Origin: Chloroflexota bacterium
Lineage (GTDB): Bacteria > Chloroflexota > Anaerolineae > Anaerolineales > Villigracilaceae
Reading direction: 5' to 3'
Assembly: GCA_021796315.1 (NCBI GenBank)
Contig: JAJYOH010000403.1
Span: 1-5,860 of the forward strand
DNA length: 5,860 nucleotides
Under the pieces are notes generated by a model. The model made no database searches, was not told the origin of the DNA, and was given only the letters and a program-made list of their open reading frames with translations. The translations under genes were made by a program, and so were the position numbers. Below are positions 1 through 5,172 of this stretch, in pieces (the stretch's first letter is position 1; each line of letters starts with the position of its first letter).

Positions 1-42
1 CCGGTTTATCCCGTGCGTGAGTTGAAGAAGGACGCCAAGTAA
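1..42 (+). CDS. Possible 3' end of an unidentified upstream gene (partial)
   Basis: Frame 1 is open from the left edge to a TAA at 40-42 and encodes PVYPVRELKKDAK. A charged, lysine-rich end just before a promoter is what the tail of a protein often looks like, but 13 codons are too few to assign a family or even prove coding. The stop lies 6 bases before the -35 box of the rpmH promoter, so an upstream gene would end right where the next transcription unit begins. I do not recognise the product. A noncoding stretch that happens to be open is a real alternative. Confidence 0.3.
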   Translation, partial: PVYPVRELKKDAK

Positions 43-48
43 ACGAAA

Positions 49-78
49 TTGACCGAATCCAAATCTTTACGGTATAAT
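49..78 (+). promoter_or_regulatory. Sigma70-type promoter of the rpmH operon
   Basis: TTGACC at 49-54 matches the -35 consensus at five of six positions. TATAAT at 73-78 is a perfect -10, and the spacer is 18 bases. Transcription should start around 84-86, giving a leader of roughly 165 bases before rpmH. The -10 sits in the context ACGGTATAAT, which recurs exactly at the kinase promoter at 4308-4317. No other promoter of this quality is visible up to 3917, so it probably drives the whole rpmH-to-khpB cluster. Confidence 0.85.
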
Positions 79-120
79 ACCGTGCTTCTCCAAATGCCAG
101 ACAACTCCCGATACGGGATC

Positions 121-223
121 TGCAAGTATCTTCTCAAAAAGAAGGGGGAAGTGGGGTGTTTTGGGCGGGCTTCGCCCGCCCAAAACACCCCACACCCCGC
201 TTTATTGTAAAGATACACTTGCA
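121..223. repeat. Nested inverted repeat in the rpmH leader (hairpin plus outer arms)
   Basis: The core is a perfect 20-bp inverted repeat: 151-170 pairs base for base with 174-193 around a TTC loop, with a GGGCGGGC/GCCCGCCC inner stem. Outside it, TGCAAGTATCTT at 121-132 is mirrored by AAGATACACTTGCA at 210-223, a match broken only by two extra bases. The three bases ATC stand immediately outside both outer arms (118-120 and 224-226), which could be a target duplication or chance. The element lies between the promoter and rpmH, so it would be transcribed and fold in the mRNA leader. No T-run follows it on the + strand, so it is not a standard terminator in that direction. On the - strand a short T-tract (revcomp of 135-144) does follow. 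It could be an attenuator, an mRNA stabiliser, or a small MITE/REP-like insertion. Confidence 0.7.
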
Positions 224-251
224 ATCATCAAGTAAGTGAGGAACGTAAATA

Positions 252-422
252 ATGCCAAAACGAACATACCAACCCAAGATCCGCCGCCGCTTGCGCGTGC
301 ACGGTTTTCGCCAGCGCATGGCCTCGGCCGATGGGCGTGCAGTGCTTAAGCGCCGTCGCGCGCGCGGTCGCTATAAATTGACCGTCACTGCCAACGAGCA
401 TGTAAAGCGGATACACTGGTAG
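252..422 (+). CDS. rpmH: 50S ribosomal protein L34
   Basis: This 56-residue, very basic protein begins MPKRTYQPK and continues with [20 protein letters not shown], which is the L34 signature. L34 is a small protein of the large ribosomal subunit that binds 23S rRNA. The ATG at 252 has a GAGGA ribosome site at 238-242 with nine bases of spacing. Bacterial L34 is usually about 44-46 residues. This one has an extra tail (roughly residues 43-56, [12 protein letters not shown]) and an inserted proline at position 2, giving it a longer form that I recall from Chloroflexota. It is too short to have appeared as a long open frame, but the motif match is unambiguous. It is the first gene of the operon and is followed 46-52 bases later by rnpA, the conserved bacterial pairing. 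Confidence 0.95.
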   Translation: MPKRTYQPKIRRRLRVHGFRQRMASADGRAVLKRRRARGRYKLTVTANEHVKRIHW

Positions 423-474
423 ACCTTTGCCAGCGTGACGAGAAATACATACTTCCCCTTTCAATGAGGTGCGG

Positions 475-825
475 GTGCAGCGCAAGTTCCGCCTAACCCG
501 GTCGGAAGATTTCAAGCGGGTGCGGCGATTCGGCAAATCGTTTGCCCACCCGCTTGTTGTGTTGGTAGTACAAGCAAGTGAAGAAACGGGAGTACGTGTG
601 GGTGTAGCCGCTGGCCGAACAGTGGGAACGGCCGTGAAACGGAATCGGACCAAACGTCTGATGCGTGAAGCGATACGGCCTCTTATTCCCTCGCTCGCCT
701 CTGGTCGGGACTTGATCCTGATCGCACGCCCCGGACTTTCATCTGCCACCCTGGCCCAAACCCGCGCAGCCCTGCTGACCGTTTTGCGCCGCGCTGAATT
801 GCTCTCCCCAGCCAATGCAACCTGA
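475..825 (+). CDS. rnpA: Ribonuclease P protein component
   Basis: RnpA is the protein subunit of RNase P. It binds the catalytic RNA and the pre-tRNA leader during 5' processing of tRNAs. The N-terminus [17 protein letters not shown] is typical, and the RNR motif [14 protein letters not shown] (about residues 55-68) is the hallmark RNA-binding helix. From this start the protein has 116 residues, a normal family length. I chose the GTG at 475 because GAGG at 466-469 sits five bases upstream and the product then begins MQRKFRL, as in relatives. An in-frame GTG at 469 would add two residues but has no usable ribosome site. An ATG at 464 is out of frame. The 3' end overlaps yidD by 11 bases, suggesting translational coupling. 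Confidence 0.95.
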   Translation: MQRKFRLTRSEDFKRVRRFGKSFAHPLVVLVVQASEETGVRVGVAAGRTVGTAVKRNRTKRLMREAIRPLIPSLASGRDLILIARPGLSSATLAQTRAALLTVLRRAELLSPANAT

Positions 826-1108
826 ATTTTATCTGCCGCATGAATATCCCGATGAGCCGCGTTTGCGGGATTTGCCGCGCACGCCGCGTAATTGGACGCG
901 CCTGCTGTTGCTGGCTTTGATCCGTTTTTACCAAATGACCATCTCGCGCGGCTTGTCCGAAGGTACTTGCCGCTTCTATCCATCTTGCTCACATTACGGA
1001 TATCAGGCGATCTACAAACACGGCGCCTTGAAAGGCTCGTTGATGGCGAGCTGGCGCGTTCTTCGCTGCAATCCATTCAACCCCGGTGGGTATGACCCGG
1101 TTCCTTAG
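815..1108 (+). CDS. yidD: Membrane protein insertion efficiency factor YidD
   Basis: This 97-residue protein has the full YidD core. [10 protein letters not shown] (about 35-44) is the amphipathic membrane-associated segment, followed by [15 protein letters not shown] (52-66), HGALKGS (69-75) and the end [14 protein letters not shown] (84-97). The conserved cysteines are at 52, 58 and 85. YidD lies at the inner face of the membrane and aids YidC/Sec-dependent insertion. The first 28 or so residues, rich in proline, arginine and acidic residues, precede the conserved core and are longer than in many homologues. The ATG at 815 lies inside rnpA in another frame and has no clear Shine-Dalgarno site, so translation is probably coupled to rnpA. 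yidC follows one gene later. Confidence 0.95.
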   Translation: MQPEFYLPHEYPDEPRLRDLPRTPRNWTRLLLLALIRFYQMTISRGLSEGTCRFYPSCSHYGYQAIYKHGALKGSLMASWRVLRCNPFNPGGYDPVP

Positions 1109-1125
1109 GAGTTAGAAATTATCCG

Positions 1126-2205
1126 ATGAAACGTTTGAAGTTAATCTCGTTCGTATTACTGGGCTCAATATTATTGAGCGCTTGCTCGGGCGCCAGTACC
1201 GTTACCAGTTGGCCGGGACTTGCCGCCGACTCTAACAACGCTTACCTCGCCGATGGCAATAGTGTGTATGCGGTGCGCTTGAGTGACGGCGTCAAGGTTT
1301 GGCAGTATCCAGCTAGTGCCGGTACTCCTAAATTTTTTGCCGCTCCCGTCCTCACACCTGATGGACAGTTGCTCATCGGGAGCGCTGGGACGGATGGTGC
1401 TCTCCTCAGCCTCGACCCGGCCACCGGTAAAGAGAAATGGACTGCCCCTTTTACAGGTGCAAAAGATAAATGGATCGCTTCACCGCTTGTTGTTGGAGAT
1501 ATGATTTATGCTCCCAATAATGACGGCACGCTTTACGTTCTTAAACTTGCGACAGGCGAATTCCAATGGTCCTTGCCAATCAGCCATTCGTTGTGGGCCT
1601 CTCCCGTCTCCAATGGTAAATTGGTTTTCGTGACATCGCTGGATCACTTCCTGTACGCGGTCGATCCTCAGTCACGTAAGATTGCATGGAAAGTGGATTT
1701 GGGCGGCTCAGTACCCGGTTCGCCCGCCGTCAGCGCAGATGGTTCAACGTTATACGTTGGCGGATTTACTAAAAGGGTCAGTGCGATCAGCACGGTCGAT
1801 GGCTCCGTGCGTTGGACGGCTGATACAAAAGATTGGGTGTGGGACGCGCCTGCGCTGGATGGCGACACTGTTTATGCAGCGGATATCAGTGGTAATATTT
1901 ATTCGTTCGGTGCGCCCAACGGTAAGAATGCTTGGCCCGATGTTCAGCCCGATGGGCCGATCACCGGAAGTCCGGTTGTTCTTTCGGATGGCACAGTGGT
2001 CGTCGTGACCGAATCCGGACTGGCTTATGCGTTCGACCGTGTCAGCGGCAAAGCCTGGGGCGTTGGCACGAACATTGGCGGAAAGATTTACACCACACCG
2101 GTCGTATCCGGTAATCTCATCCTCGTTGCGCCGTTAGGCGCCGATTCTTTACTGGCGGCGTTGAACAATGGCGGCAACGTGGTCTGGAAATTTACGGGCA
2201 AATAA
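1126..2205 (+). CDS. Predicted lipoprotein with PQQ-like (BamB-type) beta-propeller
   Basis: This 359-residue protein starts with a lipoprotein signal: KRLK, a hydrophobic stretch, then lipobox LSAC with the lipidated cysteine at residue 20. The rest is a series of about eight blades of roughly 40 residues, each with a variant of the pattern LYALDxxTGxxxW: near 47-60, 92-105, 135-148, 175-188, 217-230, 257-270, 299-311 and 342-354. Eight PQQ-type repeats are what BamB, the Bam-complex scaffold lipoprotein, and quinoprotein dehydrogenases show. I see no enzyme domain or cofactor site, so a protein-binding scaffold is more likely than a dehydrogenase. It stands between yidD and yidC, 17 bases after the former and 10 before the latter. 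AGGAG at 1107-1111 lies a long 14 bases from the ATG, but the signal peptide fixes the start. I do not assign bamB, because an outer membrane is not established for this organism. Confidence 0.85.
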   Translation: MKRLKLISFVLLGSILLSACSGASTVTSWPGLAADSNNAYLADGNSVYAVRLSDGVKVWQYPASAGTPKFFAAPVLTPDGQLLIGSAGTDGALLSLDPATGKEKWTAPFTGAKDKWIASPLVVGDMIYAPNNDGTLYVLKLATGEFQWSLPISHSLWASPVSNGKLVFVTSLDHFLYAVDPQSRKIAWKVDLGGSVPGSPAVSADGSTLYVGGFTKRVSAISTVDGSVRWTADTKDWVWDAPALDGDTVYAADISGNIYSFGAPNGKNAWPDVQPDGPITGSPVVLSDGTVVVVTESGLAYAFDRVSGKAWGVGTNIGGKIYTTPVVSGNLILVAPLGADSLLAALNNGGNVVWKFTGK

Positions 2206-2215
2206 AGGAGTAATT

Positions 2216-3040
2216 ATGAATTGGTGGGATCTCCTTCTTATCAATCCGTTTACAAATGCGTTGTTATGGATCTACGATGTCATCGGCCATAATTATGGCA
2301 TTGCGATCATTCTCTTTACCATCCTGATCCGTCTCATTACCTGGCCTTTGAACGGTCAACAGTTAAAGGGCGCCAAAGTGATGCAGGACCTGCAGAGCGA
2401 TAAAGAGTGGCTTGACATCCAAAAGAAATATGCCAAGGATAAGGAAAAGCTGGCGCAGGAGCAGATGCGCATTTATAAAGAACGCGGCATCAATCCCTTT
2501 GCATCCTGCCTGCCGACCCTCATTCAGTTCCCGATCATCATCGGTCTGTATCAGAGCATCACGCGCGCGCTGGCTACCACGCCTTTGGGACTGCTTCAAT
2601 TGGCGCGCGGCATCTATCCCTCTCTCCTGAATACTGCGGCGATTATTCCGCTTAACAGCCATTTTCTGTGGATGGACCTGGGCCGCCCTGAGGGAATTCC
2701 CTTCCCTGCTGGGTTCGCAGTTTCATTTCTCCCGTACGGTTTCCCGACCCTGGCGATCATCGTGGCGATCACAACCTATCTTCAAACCAAGCTGACCATG
2801 CCAGCCCCCTCGACCAGCAATCCGAAGGACCAGACCGCGGCCATGACCGGCATGATGAGCATTTATATGCCGCTTTTGCTTGGTTACTTTGCGCTCAACT
2901 TTGCATCCGGCCTGGCGGTATATTTTGTCACCAGCAACGTACTGGGCATCGTACAATATGCAATGATGGGGCGTGTCAACTGGCGTAATCTGTTACCGGG
3001 CGCCAAGCAACCTGCTTTACCTGCGGGCAGGAAAAAATAG
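2216..3040 (+). CDS. yidC: Membrane protein insertase YidC (short, Gram-positive-like form)
   Basis: YidC/Oxa1 proteins insert membrane proteins, alone or with SecYEG. The 274-residue product has TM1 at about 28-44 with the conserved groove arginine at 39 (ILIRLITWPLN). A cytoplasmic helical hairpin follows, rich in lysine and glutamate (about 46-92, with KYAKDKEKLAQEQMRIYKERGINP). Next come the classic CLPTLIQFPIIIGLYQSI at 98-115, a segment at about 173-188, and MSIYMPLLLGYFALNFASGLAVYFVTSN near 214-241. It lacks the large periplasmic domain of proteobacterial YidC and ends in a short basic tail. I chose the ATG at 2216 because AAAGGAG at 2204-2210 lies five bases upstream. The upstream in-frame ATG at 2168 falls inside the lipoprotein gene and would add 16 unrelated residues. 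Confidence 0.97.
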   Translation: MNWWDLLLINPFTNALLWIYDVIGHNYGIAIILFTILIRLITWPLNGQQLKGAKVMQDLQSDKEWLDIQKKYAKDKEKLAQEQMRIYKERGINPFASCLPTLIQFPIIIGLYQSITRALATTPLGLLQLARGIYPSLLNTAAIIPLNSHFLWMDLGRPEGIPFPAGFAVSFLPYGFPTLAIIVAITTYLQTKLTMPAPSTSNPKDQTAAMTGMMSIYMPLLLGYFALNFASGLAVYFVTSNVLGIVQYAMMGRVNWRNLLPGAKQPALPAGRKK

Positions 3041-3056
3041 CACAAGGGAGGGCATT

Positions 3057-3917
3057 ATGGCCGAACGCACAACACTGGAAATTATCGCTCCGACTGTGGA
3101 GGAAGCTCTGGCACAAGGGCTGTCCCAATTGGGATTACCCGCCGATGCGGTGTCGGTGGAAGTGCTGGATGCTGGAAACAAAGGCTTGTTTGGGTTGGGC
3201 GGACGTCAGGTACGCGTGCGCCTGACGGTCACCCCCCCACCCGGATCGGAACCAGTTGCACCCCCGCCCGCACCGGAAAAACCTAAAGCGACGCGTCAGC
3301 CCAAAATGGAGAAACCCGCCTCACGCGTCGCCCTGCCTGTGCCAGTGCCGCAGGCACAGGTGAGCGCGTCGAAGGGGCCGGAAAAAGAAGCGGCTTCCCT
3401 CAAAAAGGCAGCGCCCTTGCCCAAAGCGGAATCCGCGTCTCATGAGCACGATCTCATCCTGGATGCCACCGAAACCACCGTTTCCAGATTACTTTTTCAC
3501 ATGGGCATGCAGGCGCAGGTCTCGGCGCATTATGGCGAGGCACGCGATGACCGTCATCCGATCATGGTAGATATTCGCGGGAACGATCTCGGCGTTTTGA
3601 TTGGCCGCCGCGGCGATACCTTGAATGCGTTTCAATATATTGCCTCGTTGATGGTGGGCAAGGAAACACAGGAGTTCATTCATTTGATCGTGGATGTCGA
3701 AGGCCACCGCGACCGGCGCGAACGCCAACTGCGACAACTGGCGCGGCGCATGGCTGAACAGGTCATGAAATCAGGCCGCAAGCTGACGCTTGAGCCGATG
3801 CCTGCCGCCGAACGGCGCATCATTCACATGGAGTTGCGTGAACACCCTGCGGTGATGACGCAAAGCACCGGGGAAGAACCGCATCGCAAGATTGTAATTC
3901 TGCTAAAAGATTCGTAA
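3057..3917 (+). CDS. khpB: RNA-binding protein KhpB (Jag/EloR), Jag_N-KH-R3H
   Basis: Also named jag or eloR. The 286-residue protein has a Jag_N domain (about 1-55, with the GNKGLFGLGGR turn), then a proline-, alanine- and lysine-rich disordered linker (about 60-130). A KH domain follows (about 135-215) with the GRRG loop at 183-186, then an R3H domain (about 220-286) with R253-x3-H257 in ERRIIH. In firmicutes KhpB pairs with KhpA, binds RNA and affects cell elongation and division. Its location directly after yidC is the conserved one. The ATG at 3057 has AAGGGAGG at 3044-3051, five bases away. An in-frame GTG or ATG farther upstream would lie within yidC and add an unrelated sequence. It is the last gene of the operon, with a terminator 20 bases after its stop. 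Confidence 0.95.
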   Translation: MAERTTLEIIAPTVEEALAQGLSQLGLPADAVSVEVLDAGNKGLFGLGGRQVRVRLTVTPPPGSEPVAPPPAPEKPKATRQPKMEKPASRVALPVPVPQAQVSASKGPEKEAASLKKAAPLPKAESASHEHDLILDATETTVSRLLFHMGMQAQVSAHYGEARDDRHPIMVDIRGNDLGVLIGRRGDTLNAFQYIASLMVGKETQEFIHLIVDVEGHRDRRERQLRQLARRMAEQVMKSGRKLTLEPMPAAERRIIHMELREHPAVMTQSTGEEPHRKIVILLKDS

Positions 3918-3937
3918 TCGGTTTGATCGAAAGATAA

Positions 3938-3986
3938 AAGGACGAAAGATCGTGGTAACGCGATCTTTCGTCCTTCTTCTTTTTTT
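3938..3986 (+). terminator. Intrinsic terminator after khpB
   Basis: A perfect 15-bp stem joins 3938-3952 (AAGGACGAAAGATCG) with 3961-3975. It can extend by a T-G wobble and a G-C pair that close a GTAA loop, a GNRA-type tetraloop. The stem is followed by CTTCTTTTTTT at 3976-3986. It starts 20 bases after the khpB stop and ends the rpmH-to-khpB transcription unit. Confidence 0.92.
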
Positions 3987-4041
3987 ATGCAAAAGACGAA
4001 AGAAGAAAGTGCCATGGGGAATCGACGTGATGAAAACATAT

Positions 4042-4079
4042 TGGACACGGATTTCACAGATGGACACAGAAAAAAAAGG
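4042..4079 (+). repeat. Degenerate 19-base tandem, ACACGGATTTCACAGAT type
   Basis: TGGACAC occurs at 4042-4048 and again at 4061-4067, a period of 19. The unit TGGACACGGATTTCACAGA is followed by TGGACACAGA and an A-run. It resembles a common intergenic repeat family recalled from memory. It is too decayed and short here for a firm family call. Confidence 0.45.
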
Positions 4080-4090
4080 ATTTTTAATTA

Positions 4091-4155
4091 GGACTTTCGC
4101 TCAATCAAGAACGGTCCGCGAATCCTTCGACATGCTCAGGACGGATTTTCGCTCA
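4091..4155 (+). repeat. Separated direct repeat GGAYTTTCGCTCA flanking an imperfect palindrome
   Basis: GGACTTTCGCTCA at 4091-4103 and GGATTTTCGCTCA at 4143-4155 agree at 12 of 13 bases. Between them lies TCCTTCGACATGCTCAGGA (4123-4141), an imperfect palindrome around CATG with TCCT/AGGA ends and a GTCC/GGAC pair further out (4114-4117, 4139-4142). The CCTTCGAC...GCTCAGGAC wording matches an intergenic repeat I recall from several bacterial genomes. No gene overlaps it. Confidence 0.5.
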
Positions 4156-4224
4156 TCTTCTCAAATTTGACTTATAAATTCACGTATATCCGCGGACAAA
4201 GTGAAGGTCCCGTTTAATGGTTTT

Positions 4225-4284
4225 TCCGTGAGACTCCGTGAAATTCGTCTGATCCGCGTACAAATCGCGGAAAGCCACAGAGAG
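4225..4284 (-). repeat. CCGTG-type degenerate repeat array
   Basis: On the + strand TCCGTGAGACTCCGTGAAAT, then TTCGTCTGATCCGCG, recurs at roughly ten-base steps, and GCCACAGAGAG follows at 4274-4284. The reverse complement of the first part reads ATTTCACGGAGTCTCACGGA, which echoes the CACGGATTTCACAGAT motif at 4046-4061 in the opposite orientation. The two could be ends or copies of the same decayed element. Confidence 0.45.
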
Positions 4285-4307
4285 CCAGGAGAAAGCTCGA
4301 TTTTCTC

Positions 4308-4317
4308 ACGGTATAAT
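4308..4317 (+). promoter_or_regulatory. Probable -10 region of a leaderless kinase-parA promoter
   Basis: TATAAT at 4312-4317 is a perfect -10 box in the context ACGGTATAAT, identical to the ten bases around the rpmH -10. I see no good -35 at the usual distance. The window 4289-4294 reads GAGAAA, which instead forms a 6-base inverted repeat with TTTCTC at 4302-4307. The seventh base after the box is A4324, the first base of the kinase ATG. No Shine-Dalgarno sequence lies between box and ATG, so the transcript is probably leaderless. Confidence 0.7.
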
Positions 4318-4323
4318 CTATCC

Positions 4324-5172
4324 ATGCCCGAACTCGCTGTGCTTGAATCTGTGGATTATCTCGTCATCGGCCATGTGACCGAGGATGTAACATCCGGTGG
4401 GCCGCGTCTTGGAGGCACCGCAGCTTTTTCCGCGTTGACAGCACGTGCGCTTGGCTTGCGGGTGGGGATTGTCACCTCCGCCAGCAGGAAGACTTCACTC
4501 AGCGCACTGGCGGGGATTACAGTGGTTTCCACTCCATCCGAACACACGACAACTTTCGAAAATATTTATATCGGCGGTGAACGCAAACAAACCCTTCAAC
4601 ATCAGGCAGCTATGATTCCGTTTGAAAATGTGCCGGAGGTTTGGCGGAAGGCGCCCATCATTCATCTCGGTCCGGTTGCTCAGGAATTGCCCAATGAATT
4701 GCCGGGACAATTCTCTCCGTCTTTGCTTGGTATCACGCCACAAGGTTGGATGCGCACCTGGAACGGCAATGGGCATGTCTCTCCCTGCAAATGGGAATCT
4801 GCAGAAAAATTTTTACCGCGTGCCGGAGCGGCCGTCATCAGCCGAGAAGATGTCGGCGGCGACGAGGATTTGATCGAAGCGATGGCGCACCAAACGCGCG
4901 TGCTGGCCGTCACTGACGGCGACGCGGGTTCGGTGCTTTTCTGGAACGGCGACCGCCGCCGTTTCCGCGCCCCCCAACTTCCCGAGTTGGATGCGACCGG
5001 CGCGGGTGATATTTTCGCCGCCGCTTTTTTTATCCGCCTGTTCACCACGCGCGATCCATGGGAAGCCGCACGCTTTGCCACGCAACTTGCGGCGCGTTCG
5101 GTGGCGCGTGTGGGCCTGGGCGGAATCCCGACACAAAAAGAAATCGAAGAGTGCCTCATGGAGGTTTTCTAG
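4324..5172 (+). CDS. PfkB/ribokinase-family carbohydrate (or nucleoside) kinase
   Basis: The 282-residue product has the PfkB fold marks. LGGTAAFSALTARALGLRVGIVTS (29-52) is the substrate-side glycine motif. VTDGDAGSVLFW (196-207) is a nucleotide-site strand-turn. LDATGAGDIFAAAFF (222-236) is the family's second signature with the anion-hole GAGD and catalytic base D229. Such enzymes phosphorylate a sugar or nucleoside hydroxyl with ATP, and the substrate cannot be read from the sequence. It is shorter than the usual 300-330 residues and has F35-S36 where GGAAxN normally supplies an asparagine. A distinctive ITPQGWMRTW stretch is at 137-146. I chose the ATG at 4324 because the longer frame from 4201 adds 41 residues encoded by repeat-like DNA and would run through the -10 box. 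The stop TAG shares its G with the GTG of parA. Confidence 0.85.
   Translation: MPELAVLESVDYLVIGHVTEDVTSGGPRLGGTAAFSALTARALGLRVGIVTSASRKTSLSALAGITVVSTPSEHTTTFENIYIGGERKQTLQHQAAMIPFENVPEVWRKAPIIHLGPVAQELPNELPGQFSPSLLGITPQGWMRTWNGNGHVSPCKWESAEKFLPRAGAAVISREDVGGDEDLIEAMAHQTRVLAVTDGDAGSVLFWNGDRRRFRAPQLPELDATGAGDIFAAAFFIRLFTTRDPWEAARFATQLAARSVARVGLGGIPTQKEIEECLMEVF
5159..5164 (+). promoter_or_regulatory. Ribosome binding site that decides the parA GTG start
   Basis: TGGAGG lies inside the end of the kinase gene, seven bases before the GTG at 5172. Together with the one-base TAGTG stop-start overlap it supports coupled translation of parA and fixes a non-ATG start. Confidence 0.8.

Larger units (their letters stand above)
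3987..4311. other. Intergenic region with degenerate repeat debris, no gene seen
   Basis: Between the khpB terminator and the kinase promoter I see no convincing gene. The short open frames here have no ribosome site and unnatural compositions. The stretch is lower in GC than the genes and holds several repeat-like pieces, listed separately: a 19-base tandem near 4042, a separated direct repeat of 13 bases at 4091 and 4143, a TCCTTCGACATGCTCAGGA imperfect palindrome at 4123-4141, and a CCGTG-type array at 4225-4257 followed by GCCACAGAGAG at 4274-4284. The array and the 4042 motif are in opposite orientations and resemble the ACACGGATTTCACGGAT / CCACAGAGACACAGAG type of intergenic repeat that I recall from many bacterial genomes. 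Confidence 0.6.

Noticed and set aside
6..319. Two minus-strand open frames across the rpmH leader
   Set aside because: They run through the perfect hairpin and against the promoter and rpmH. Part of the predicted peptide is just the palindrome translated in both.
228..1076. Long minus-strand open frame of 282 codons opposite rpmH, rnpA and yidD
   Set aside because: It lies antisense to three unmistakable genes, is arginine/alanine-rich in a way typical of shadow frames, has no recognisable motif and no promoter or ribosome site.
3824..4057. Minus-strand open frame of 77 codons over the terminator
   Set aside because: It overlaps the end of khpB and the terminator hairpin and shows no protein-like features.
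3952..4170. Plus-strand open frame of 72 codons after khpB
   Set aside because: It starts inside the terminator loop, has no ribosome site and translates repeat debris.
4167..4189. Possible promoter TTGACT with TATAAA or GTATAT downstream
   Set aside because: The spacing between the boxes is far too short (1 and 11 bases) and nothing acceptable lies at 16-18 bases.
4201..4323. N-terminal extension of the kinase
   Set aside because: The 41 added residues come from repeat-like DNA, run through the -10 box and have no match to the PfkB fold. The ATG at 4324 fits the family start.
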